Below are positions 1 to 5,386 of a stretch of DNA of 5,386 nt, piece after piece. The first letter of the stretch is position 1, and each line of letters opens with the position of its first letter. Source of the DNA: DATCSE01 sp036568605 (GTDB taxonomy: Bacteria; Pseudomonadota; Gammaproteobacteria; Burkholderiales; Burkholderiaceae_C); the NCBI GenBank assembly GCA_036568605.1, contig DATCSE010000085.1, positions 1-5,386 on the forward strand, given 5' to 3'. The notes under the pieces were generated by a model, which made no database searches, was not told the origin of the DNA, and saw nothing but the letters and a program-made list of their open reading frames with translations. Both the position numbers and the translations under genes were made by a program.

Positions 1-36
1 TGTAGGGTCGTGCCCGGCCGCTTAGCATCGAGCAAC

Positions 37-1083
37 ATGCGCGCGAATCTCCCCGTGCCCGCCGGCGTGCCCGTCATCGACGTGAGCCCCTTGGTCACCG
101 ACCCAACGGCGGCGTCTGCGGCGTGCGCAGAGGTCGCCGAACACATCGGCGCGGCGTGCCGGGCCCATGGCTTCTTCTACGTCGTCGGCCATGGCGTCGA
201 CGAGGCTCTTTGCCGCCGCCTCGACGCGCTGAGCCGCGAATTCTTCGCGCTGCCCGAGACGCACAAGGCACGCGTGCGCATGGCGCTCGGCGGTGCCGCA
301 TGGCGCGGCTGGTTTCCGCTCGGCGGCGAGCTCACATCGGGCCGCCCCGACTGGAAGGAAGGCCTGTACCTCGGCGCCGAGCTGCCCGACGATGACCCGC
401 GCGTGCGCGCCGGCTGGCCGCTGCATGGCCGCAATGTGTTCCCCGACGAGCCCGCGGCGCTGCGCGACACCGTGCTCACCTACCTCGCTGCGCTCACCGG
501 ATTGGGCCACGCGCTGATGCGCGGCCTCGCGCTGAGCCTGCAGCTCGACGCTCGATACTTTGCCGAACACGGCACCGCCGACCCGCTGGTGCTGTTCCGC
601 ATCTTCCAGTACCCGTCGCGGCCTGCCGCGCCGGACGTGCTCTGGGGCGTCGGCGAGCACACCGACTACGGCCTGCTGACGATCCTGCGGCAGGACGACG
701 TCGGCGGCCTGGAGATCAAGACGGCGGCGGGCTGGAGTGCGGCACCGCCGATCCCCGAATCGTTCGTCTGCAACATCGGCGACATGCTGGAGCGCATGAC
801 CGGCGGCCACTACAAGTCCACGCCGCACCGCGTCGCGTTGAACAGCAGCGGGCGCGACCGCATCTCGCTGCCGTTCTTCTTCGACCCGAACTTCGCTGCG
901 CGCGTCCAGCCGATCCCGCGCTACGCGCAGGCCGCGGCGCAAGCGATCGCGGCCGATCGCGCGAGCCGCTGGGACCACGCGAGCGTGCACGCGTTCGACG
1001 GCACCTATGGCGACTACCTGCTCGCCAAGGTGGGCAAGGTGTTCCCGGACCTGAAGCGCACGGTGCTCGAGCCGCGCGCCTGA
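37..1083 (+). CDS. Isopenicillin N synthase-like 2-oxoglutarate/Fe(II) oxygenase
   Basis: This 348-residue protein belongs to the non-haem iron dioxygenase superfamily that includes isopenicillin N synthase and plant 2-oxoglutarate oxygenases. Such soluble enzymes use O2, and usually 2-oxoglutarate, to oxidise a small molecule. The N-terminal domain (about residues 10-130) opens with VPVIDVSPL and contains HGFFYVVGHGV and RPDWKEGLYLG. The C-terminal jelly-roll core carries the iron triad His208, Asp210 (GEHTDYG) and His264 (TPHRV). Arg275 and Ser277 (RISLPFF) form the R-x-S motif that normally binds the co-substrate carboxylate. All key residues are present and the length is normal for the family, so the enzyme is probably active. 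The ATG at 37 is chosen because it lies ten residues before the conserved VPVID. The frame is also open upstream to the window edge, with a GTG at 10, but that stretch has a rare TTA codon and no conserved sequence. Superfamily is firm; substrate and pathway are unknown, and neither neighbour suggests one. Confidence 0.9.
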   Translation: MRANLPVPAGVPVIDVSPLVTDPTAASAACAEVAEHIGAACRAHGFFYVVGHGVDEALCRRLDALSREFFALPETHKARVRMALGGAAWRGWFPLGGELTSGRPDWKEGLYLGAELPDDDPRVRAGWPLHGRNVFPDEPAALRDTVLTYLAALTGLGHALMRGLALSLQLDARYFAEHGTADPLVLFRIFQYPSRPAAPDVLWGVGEHTDYGLLTILRQDDVGGLEIKTAAGWSAAPPIPESFVCNIGDMLERMTGGHYKSTPHRVALNSSGRDRISLPFFFDPNFAARVQPIPRYAQAAAQAIAADRASRWDHASVHAFDGTYGDYLLAKVGKVFPDLKRTVLEPRA

Positions 1084-1098
1084 ACCCTCGTCGCAAGG

Positions 1099-3852
1099 CT
1101 AAGCGGCGTGCTCGTGCAGCCACGCCGCGGCCTGCCCGCGCGATGCGAGGCCGAGCTTGTCGAGGATGTTCGCGACGTGGCGCTTCACGGTGTGCGGGCT
1201 GATGTCGAGCACGCGCGCGATCACCTTGTTGCTGTCGCCGGCGGCGATGCGTTCGAGGACCTCGCGTTCGCGGGTGCTGAGTTCCGAATAGCCGGCCCCG
1301 CCCGGCACGCGCCCCCCGTCGCCGGCGGCGGCGCCTGCATCGGCCGCATGCGGCTGCGCGCCCACGCTCTCGCGCAGCGATACCGCGAGTCCGGCCAGTG
1401 CCTCGAGCTCTTCGCGCAGCGCAGCTTCCAGACGCGCACCCCAGCGGGTTTGTGCGAGCGGCACCAGCACCTGCGGGCCGGCCATCAACGCGTGACCACG
1501 CTCGCCTTCGCTGCGGATGCGCTGCAACGCCGGCGCGAGCGCGGTGGCTGCCGCGTCGAGCAGGCCGCACTGCAGCAGCGCGTGGGCCGCGCGCAGATGC
1601 AATTCGTTCACCTGGCCGAACGATTCCATCCTGCCGGTCGCGACCGGCAGCAGCCGCTGGAACAGCGCCGCCGCGTCCGGCCAGCGCCCCTCGGCCGCTG
1701 CGATGCGCGCCAGGTACGCGGCGGTGCGCGGTGCTTCGTCCTCGAAACTTGCCGCATCGAGCGGCCAGTTCGCGAACAGCCGCCCCCAGCGCTCCAGGCT
1801 CTCCGGGCTGCTGCCCGCCGCGTCGAGCACGCGGATCGCGAATATCGCGATGTCGGCGCGCCAGTGTCGCGCTGCCTCGGCATCCATGCCGGCGAGCTGC
1901 GCGAGCCAGTCTTCGAGCATGCGCTCGACAGGCTCGGCGCGCCCGCTCATCGCGTCGACCAGCGCCTGGAACACGCGCACGTTGGCACCCCGGGTGGCCC
2001 AGCTGGCCAGCCAGTGCAGATCGCTCGTCGCGAGCTGGGCGCCGGCCAGCGCCTCGTCCAAGCGCCCGGCCCAGAGCAAGGTGTACGCCTCGAGCAGATG
2101 CACGTCGGCACGCATCATCAGATCGCGCTCGCCGACGCGCAGCAGCGCGCCGCGGCAGTAGCGTTCGACCAATGCACGCATGCCGCGGATGCTGGCCCAT
2201 GCGCTCGACGGCGCGCACATCCACCAGATGAACAGCGACCCGCCGCGCTCCATCACGTCGAGCTGCTCCGCGAACGCCGCGGGCAACTGCCCCTGCCTGC
2301 CGGTGCTCACCAGAATCGGACATTCGGTGGCAAGGAGGATCGCGCGAGCAGCGTCGCCGAGTGCTTGCGGCCGCAGTTCGTCCAGCAACGCAACGCATGC
2401 CTCCTCGCGCCCGGCGTTGCGCAGCGCCGCGGCGAGGTAGGCCTGCGCCAGCTGCCGCTCTGCCTCGTCGCCGCATGCGCGGGCTGCCGTGATCGCCGCC
2501 TCGCATGCGACTGTCATCTCGACCCATTGGCTTTCGTGAGCCAGGCAGGTTGCATACACGCGGTGCAGGCGCGCCGACCTGACATGCCGATCGACCGGGA
2601 ACTGCTGGATCGCCCGGAGCAGCTCGCTGGCGCCTCCCTCGAGCAACAGCCGCTCGGAGGCGTCGGCCAGCACGCCTTCGGCTTCGCCGAACTCCCCGGC
2701 GCGCAGCAGGAACCCGACACGGCGCAGCGGATCTTCCTCGCCGGATGCAGCGCGCTTCAGCAGCTCGGGCAGCTCATCCGGCAAGCGCCTGCGCAAGCGC
2801 TCGTCGAGCGCTTCGCGGAACAGGTCGTGCAGCACCAGCGTGCGCTGCGGCGCGTCGAGCGCGGTGACGAACAGGCCGCGGCGCTCGATCTCGTCGAGCC
2901 GGTCGGCCGTCCGCGGGTCGCCGCTGACCGCGGCGCAGCGCGCATCGGTCAGCGCCGGCAGCACCGAGCAGCGCAGCAGGAAGTCGTGCAGCTCGGCCGG
3001 CATGTCGTCCAGCACCTCGCCGGCGAGGTAGTCGAACACGTGATGGTCGATGCGCGACTTCGCGCCGCTGGCGGCGGCCTGACCGGCCGCGCCCGGCCGC
3101 GAACGCAACGCCGCGAGACACAACCGCAGCCCGGCCGGCCAGCCTTGGGTGCGCTCGAACAGTTCGGCGATGCGTCCGCCAACCGCCGCGGCCTCGCCGG
3201 ACGCGGCCGCGAAGTGCCCCAGCGCCAGCGCGTTCGCCTCGTCGGCATCGAAGCGCAAGTCATGCTGGCCGAACTCGGCAAGCTCGTCGGCGACGCGCAG
3301 CCGCGCGAGTGCGAGCGGCGGCTCGGCACGGGTGGAGAGCACCAGCGTCCACTGTGCCGGCAGCCGCTCGATCAGCGCGTCCAGCAGCCCATGCAGGGCC
3401 GGTGTCTGCACGCGGTGCAGATCGTCGAGCACGATCACGCCATGCGCCACGTCGGTGGCGGCGAGCGCGTTGACCAGTTCGGCGACAGCGCGCCGTGCGG
3501 CCGCCTCGCCGTCGGCCAGCTGCGCGATCAGCGCCTCGGGCGCGGTGCGCCACGGCAGGTCGAACGGCTCGAGCGCGGCGGTCAGGCAGGCGAACAGGCG
3601 CTGCGGGTCGTCGTCCTCGTCCAGCGACACCCAGGCGAGCGCGTTCGCGGGCGCTGCGGGCGGGTCTTCCAGGGGCTCCAGCAGCGCGGCCAGCGCACAG
3701 GTCTTGCCGAACCCGGCCGGCGCCAGCAGCAGCACGACGCGGCGCTGCCGCAGTGCCTCGCGCAGGCGCGACTCCAGCCGCGGCCGCGCGATGCGCGCGC
3801 TGCGCAGGCGCGGCGGCTGGATCTTGGTGCTGGCAAAGCGCAAGGCGTCCAT
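1099..3852 (-). CDS. MalT/LAL-type LuxR-family transcriptional regulator
   Basis: This 917-residue cytoplasmic protein has the layout of large ATP-binding LuxR (LAL/MalT) regulators, STAND-type switches that oligomerise with ATP and an inducer to activate transcription. The start MDALRFASTKIQPPR matches the usual family N-terminus, with the conserved KIQPPR only a few residues in. Next come Walker A APAGFGKT (residues 44-51), WVSLDEDDD near 74, and Walker B VIVLDDLH (139-146). Then follow the MalT-like STRAEPPLALARLR (about 173-186), GWPAGL (237-242) and LHDLFREAL (about 341-349). Residues about 370-830 look like a helical, TPR-like sensor region. An Ala/Gly-rich linker (about 831-854) leads to a LuxR helix-turn-helix at 855-917 with LSTREREVLERIAAGDSNK and SPHTVKRHVANILDKLG. 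The frame is open upstream to 4038, but that extension would overlap the permease gene and has no family sequence. No strong Shine-Dalgarno is visible. The inducer and targets are unknown; the divergent lipid-transport operon is a candidate target by position only. Confidence 0.92.
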   Translation of the reverse strand: MDALRFASTKIQPPRLRSARIARPRLESRLREALRQRRVVLLLAPAGFGKTCALAALLEPLEDPPAAPANALAWVSLDEDDDPQRLFACLTAALEPFDLPWRTAPEALIAQLADGEAAARRAVAELVNALAATDVAHGVIVLDDLHRVQTPALHGLLDALIERLPAQWTLVLSTRAEPPLALARLRVADELAEFGQHDLRFDADEANALALGHFAAASGEAAAVGGRIAELFERTQGWPAGLRLCLAALRSRPGAAGQAAASGAKSRIDHHVFDYLAGEVLDDMPAELHDFLLRCSVLPALTDARCAAVSGDPRTADRLDEIERRGLFVTALDAPQRTLVLHDLFREALDERLRRRLPDELPELLKRAASGEEDPLRRVGFLLRAGEFGEAEGVLADASERLLLEGGASELLRAIQQFPVDRHVRSARLHRVYATCLAHESQWVEMTVACEAAITAARACGDEAERQLAQAYLAAALRNAGREEACVALLDELRPQALGDAARAILLATECPILVSTGRQGQLPAAFAEQLDVMERGGSLFIWWMCAPSSAWASIRGMRALVERYCRGALLRVGERDLMMRADVHLLEAYTLLWAGRLDEALAGAQLATSDLHWLASWATRGANVRVFQALVDAMSGRAEPVERMLEDWLAQLAGMDAEAARHWRADIAIFAIRVLDAAGSSPESLERWGRLFANWPLDAASFEDEAPRTAAYLARIAAAEGRWPDAAALFQRLLPVATGRMESFGQVNELHLRAAHALLQCGLLDAAATALAPALQRIRSEGERGHALMAGPQVLVPLAQTRWGARLEAALREELEALAGLAVSLRESVGAQPHAADAGAAAGDGGRVPGGAGYSELSTREREVLERIAAGDSNKVIARVLDISPHTVKRHVANILDKLGLASRGQAAAWLHEHAA

Positions 3853-3884
3853 GACGGCTGAAGACGTTTGAACTTGCGAACCGT

Positions 3885-3920
3885 GCGATCGCGCGCGAGG
3901 CGGCAGCGATCCGCGCGCGA
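3885..3920. repeat. Near-perfect direct repeat in the divergent promoter region
   Basis: Two copies of the same element lie in the regulator-permease intergenic region: GCGATCGCGCGCGA at 3885-3898 and GCGATCCGCGCGCGA at 3906-3920. They are identical apart from one inserted C and start 21 bases apart, about two helical turns, so a protein could bind both from the same face. The right copy abuts a candidate -10 box for the regulator gene. An operator is a reasonable inference, but CG-rich alternating sequence is common in DNA this rich in GC and chance is possible. Confidence 0.35.
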
Positions 3921-3925
3921 TTATC
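3920..3925 (-). promoter_or_regulatory. Candidate -10 box for the LuxR-family regulator
   Basis: On the minus strand this reads GATAAT, five of six bases of the sigma-70 consensus TATAAT, in the most AT-rich spot of the intergenic region. It lies about 67 bases upstream of the regulator ATG at 3852, which would put transcription start near 3913. No good -35 hexamer is found at 15-18 bases spacing, so an activator-dependent or weak promoter would have to be assumed. I see no comparable promoter for the permease on the plus strand. Confidence 0.3.
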
Positions 3926-3963
3926 GAACAGCCGAATCGGAACCCGCCCCGAAGCACGGCAGA

Positions 3964-4752
3964 ATGTCCGCCGGAATCCTTCGCCGCATGCAGCTCGCCG
4001 CCCTGCTTCCGATCCGCCCCGTCACCTACCTCGGCCACGTGCTGATCGCCGCCGTTTCAGGCGCGCTCGGGCGCTGGACCTTCCGCGCGAAGGACTTCAG
4101 CCAGGTGGTCGCCGACTGCAGCGCCCGCGCGGTGCCCATCGTGACCGTCGTCAACGTGCTGGTCGGCGCGATCCTCGCGTTCGTCGGCGCGGTGCAGCTG
4201 ATCAAGTTCGGCGCCGGCATCTATGTCGCCGACGGCGTCGCGATCGCGGTCTCGCGCGAGATGGCGGCGATCATCACCGCGGTCGTGATGGCCGGCCGCA
4301 CCGGCGCCGCGTTCGCCGCCGAGATCGCAACGATGCAGGCCAATGAGGAGGTCGACGCGCTCGAGGTGCTGGGGCTGGACGCGATCGACTTCCTGGTGCT
4401 GCCGCGCGTGCTCGCGTTGCTCGGGATGATGCCGCTCCTGTTCATCTACGCGGTGGCCACCGGGCTGTTCGGCGGCATGGTGGTGGCCTCCGGCATGCTG
4501 AACGTTTCGTCCGCGGCGTACATCGACCGCGTCGGCGATGCGCTGAGCTGGTCGCACCTCGGGCTGGGGCTGTCCAAGGCAGTCGTCTTCGGCGCGCTGA
4601 TCGGGCTGGTCGGCTGCTACTGCGGCCTGTACGCGAAGCGCAATGCGGCCGGCGTCGGTGTCGCGACGACCAGCGCGGTCGTCGTCAGCATCGTCGGCAT
4701 CATCGTGCTCGACGCGGTGTTCGCGCTGTGCGCGAACGCGCTGGACATCTGA
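3964..4752 (+). CDS. MlaE/YrbE-family ABC transporter permease (no STAS domain)
   Basis: This inner-membrane permease belongs to the MlaE/YrbE/Ttg2B family, the membrane core of MCE-type transporters that move phospholipids or other hydrophobic molecules between inner and outer membranes. Numbered from the internal ATG at 3988, hydrophobic segments lie at about 49-72, 85-110, 137-168, 192-215 and 228-250. The family core includes FGAGIYVADG, SREMAAIITAVVMAGRTGAA, the cytoplasmic NEEVDALEVLGLD segment that contacts the ATPase, and FLVLPRVLALL. Its wording is closest to permeases that usually carry an N-terminal STAS domain, but none is present. The start is uncertain. ATG 3964 gives 262 residues and ATG 3988 gives 254, both near the usual 260; neither has a strong Shine-Dalgarno. 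A TTG at 3868 would add a basic, unconserved leader and is unlikely. The stop lies 6 bases before the ATPase start, so the two are probably one operon. Family is certain; the exact lipid is not. Confidence 0.92.
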   Translation: MSAGILRRMQLAALLPIRPVTYLGHVLIAAVSGALGRWTFRAKDFSQVVADCSARAVPIVTVVNVLVGAILAFVGAVQLIKFGAGIYVADGVAIAVSREMAAIITAVVMAGRTGAAFAAEIATMQANEEVDALEVLGLDAIDFLVLPRVLALLGMMPLLFIYAVATGLFGGMVVASGMLNVSSAAYIDRVGDALSWSHLGLGLSKAVVFGALIGLVGCYCGLYAKRNAAGVGVATTSAVVVSIVGIIVLDAVFALCANALDI

Positions 4753-4758
4753 CGGACG

Positions 4759-5386
4759 ATGACGCTGCTCGCCGTCGACCAACTCGAGATGCGCTTCGGC
4801 GATCGCCTGATCCAGACCGGCATCTCGTTCAAGATCGAGAAGGGCGCGATCTTCGCGGTGATGGGCGGCAGCGGCTGCGGCAAGAGCACGCTGCTCAAGC
4901 ACCTGGTCGGGCTGCTTCCGCCGGCCGCCGGCCAGGTCACGTACAACGGCATCGACTACTGGGCCAGCGACGATGCGCAGCGCGCGAAGCTGCGTGCCGG
5001 GTTCGGGATGCTGTTCCAGAGCGCGGCGCTGTGGTCGTCGATGACCATCCTCGAGAACGTCTGCCTGCCGCTGGAGCAGCACACGACGCTGGACGCTGCG
5101 GCGCGCGAGCGGCGCGCGCGCGAGGCGCTCGAGTGGGTGGCGCTGGACAAGTTCGCCGACTTCTTTCCGGGCGACCTGAGCGGCGGCATGAAGAAGCGCG
5201 CCGGCCTCGCGCGTGCGATCGCGGCCGAGCCGCCGCTGCTGTTCCTCGACGAGCCGACCCGCGGACTCGACCTGCGCGCCTCAGACGATCTCCTTGCGCT
5301 GATCGGCGACGACCTGGTGTCGCGCCGCGGCACGACCGTGTTTCTGACGACGCACCGGATGGAGGAGGCCGAGCGGCTATGCGCCA
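4759..5386 (+). CDS. MlaF-like ABC transporter ATPase, 3' end cut by the window, with an atypical C-terminal part
   Basis: This cytoplasmic ATPase would power the adjacent permease. The first 209 residues are present; typical relatives have about 250-270. Visible motifs are Walker A GGSGCGKST (36-44), the Q-loop with Gln87 in LFQSAALWSSMT, signature LSGGM (140-144) followed by the MlaF-typical KKRAGLARAIA, Walker B LLFLDE (160-165), D-loop GLD (169-171) and switch His199. Residues 1-165 fit the MlaF/Ttg2A family closely. From residue 168 (TRGLDLRAS, then TTVFLTTHRMEEAERLC) the sequence instead resembles ABC-2/DrrA-type exporter ATPases. Codon use shifts there too, with GGA, TCA, CTT and CTA codons clustered. 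The start follows the permease stop by 6 bases, with only a weak GGA upstream, so translational coupling is likely. The catalytic motifs seen are intact. Whether the tail belongs to the same gene is uncertain; see findings. Confidence 0.88.
   Translation, partial: MTLLAVDQLEMRFGDRLIQTGISFKIEKGAIFAVMGGSGCGKSTLLKHLVGLLPPAAGQVTYNGIDYWASDDAQRAKLRAGFGMLFQSAALWSSMTILENVCLPLEQHTTLDAAARERRAREALEWVALDKFADFFPGDLSGGMKKRAGLARAIAAEPPLLFLDEPTRGLDLRASDDLLALIGDDLVSRRGTTVFLTTHRMEEAERLCA

Noticed and set aside
22..990. A minus-strand open frame of 322 codons opposite the oxygenase
   Set aside because: It is the same codon-aligned antisense effect. The translation is low-complexity Arg/Ala-rich, while the plus strand has the complete iron-binding triad.
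716..2527. A minus-strand open frame of 603 codons running across the oxygenase and regulator ends
   Set aside because: It is an off-frame reading of the regulator's own strand, very rich in Arg and Ala, and shows the helix-turn-helix region only as scrambled sequence.
1108..3861. A plus-strand open frame of 917 codons antisense to the regulator
   Set aside because: It is codon-aligned with the regulator, so it stays open simply because that gene uses no TTA, CTA or TCA codons. Its translation is rich in Arg, Gln, Ala and His, with no recognisable domain. The regulator strand has complete Walker and helix-turn-helix motifs.
3868..3963. Permease start at the TTG at 3868
   Set aside because: It would add 32 basic, unconserved residues with no membrane or STAS features and would absorb the candidate promoter region. 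The ATG codons at 3964 and 3988 fit family length better.
3853..4038. Regulator start extended upstream to 4038
   Set aside because: The frame is open, but this would run through the intergenic region and about 75 bases into the permease gene. Family proteins begin close to the KIQPPR-type motif, which fits the ATG at 3852.
4057..5082. A minus-strand open frame of 341 codons opposite both permease and ATPase
   Set aside because: It spans two clear plus-strand genes that share a reading phase, and it ends exactly at the single TCA serine codon of the permease. The product is Asp/Arg/His-rich with no domain.
1..5386. An undescribed multi-gene defence or mobile system
   Set aside because: All coding space is taken by four genes of known families. 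There are no integrases, transposases, inverted terminal repeats, tRNA genes, CRISPR-like arrays or toxin-antitoxin-like small genes. The window length equals that of phage phiX174, but nothing in the sequence resembles that phage.

Overview
The window is strongly GC-rich (by eye about 70%) and densely coding, with four protein genes and almost no spacer. The YrbE/MlaE-type lipid-transport permease and its partner ATPase point to a Gram-negative cell with an outer membrane. The C-terminal DNA-binding domain of the large regulator resembles those I associate with Burkholderiales-type betaproteobacteria. That assignment is an inference, not a measurement.

Layout, left to right. (1) On the + strand, from about 37 to 1083, lies a complete non-haem iron, 2-oxoglutarate-type oxygenase of the isopenicillin-N-synthase-like superfamily; its substrate cannot be read from the sequence. 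(2) On the - strand, 1099 to 3852, lies a 917-residue MalT/LAL-type LuxR-family regulator with an N-terminal STAND ATPase and a C-terminal helix-turn-helix. It meets the oxygenase tail to tail with 15 bases between the stop codons. (3) A divergent intergenic region at about 3853-3963 holds a candidate -10 box for the regulator and a near-perfect direct repeat. (4) On the + strand, from about 3964 to 4752, lies a MlaE/YrbE permease, followed after 6 bases by (5) an MlaF-like ABC ATPase starting at 4759 and cut by the right edge.

The permease and ATPase clearly form one operon for an MCE/Mla-type lipid transporter. The substrate-binding MCE (MlaD-like) gene would be expected just past the right edge. 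The divergent regulator may control this operon, itself, or unrelated genes; position is the only argument.

The most notable observation is in the last 130 or so bases. The ATPase begins as a textbook MlaF-type protein, but straight after the Walker B motif it reads like an ABC-2/DrrA-type exporter ATPase, and codon choice changes at the same point. This is either a real recombinant gene or a chimeric sequence join. I found no RNA genes, mobile elements, CRISPR arrays or convincing new system.
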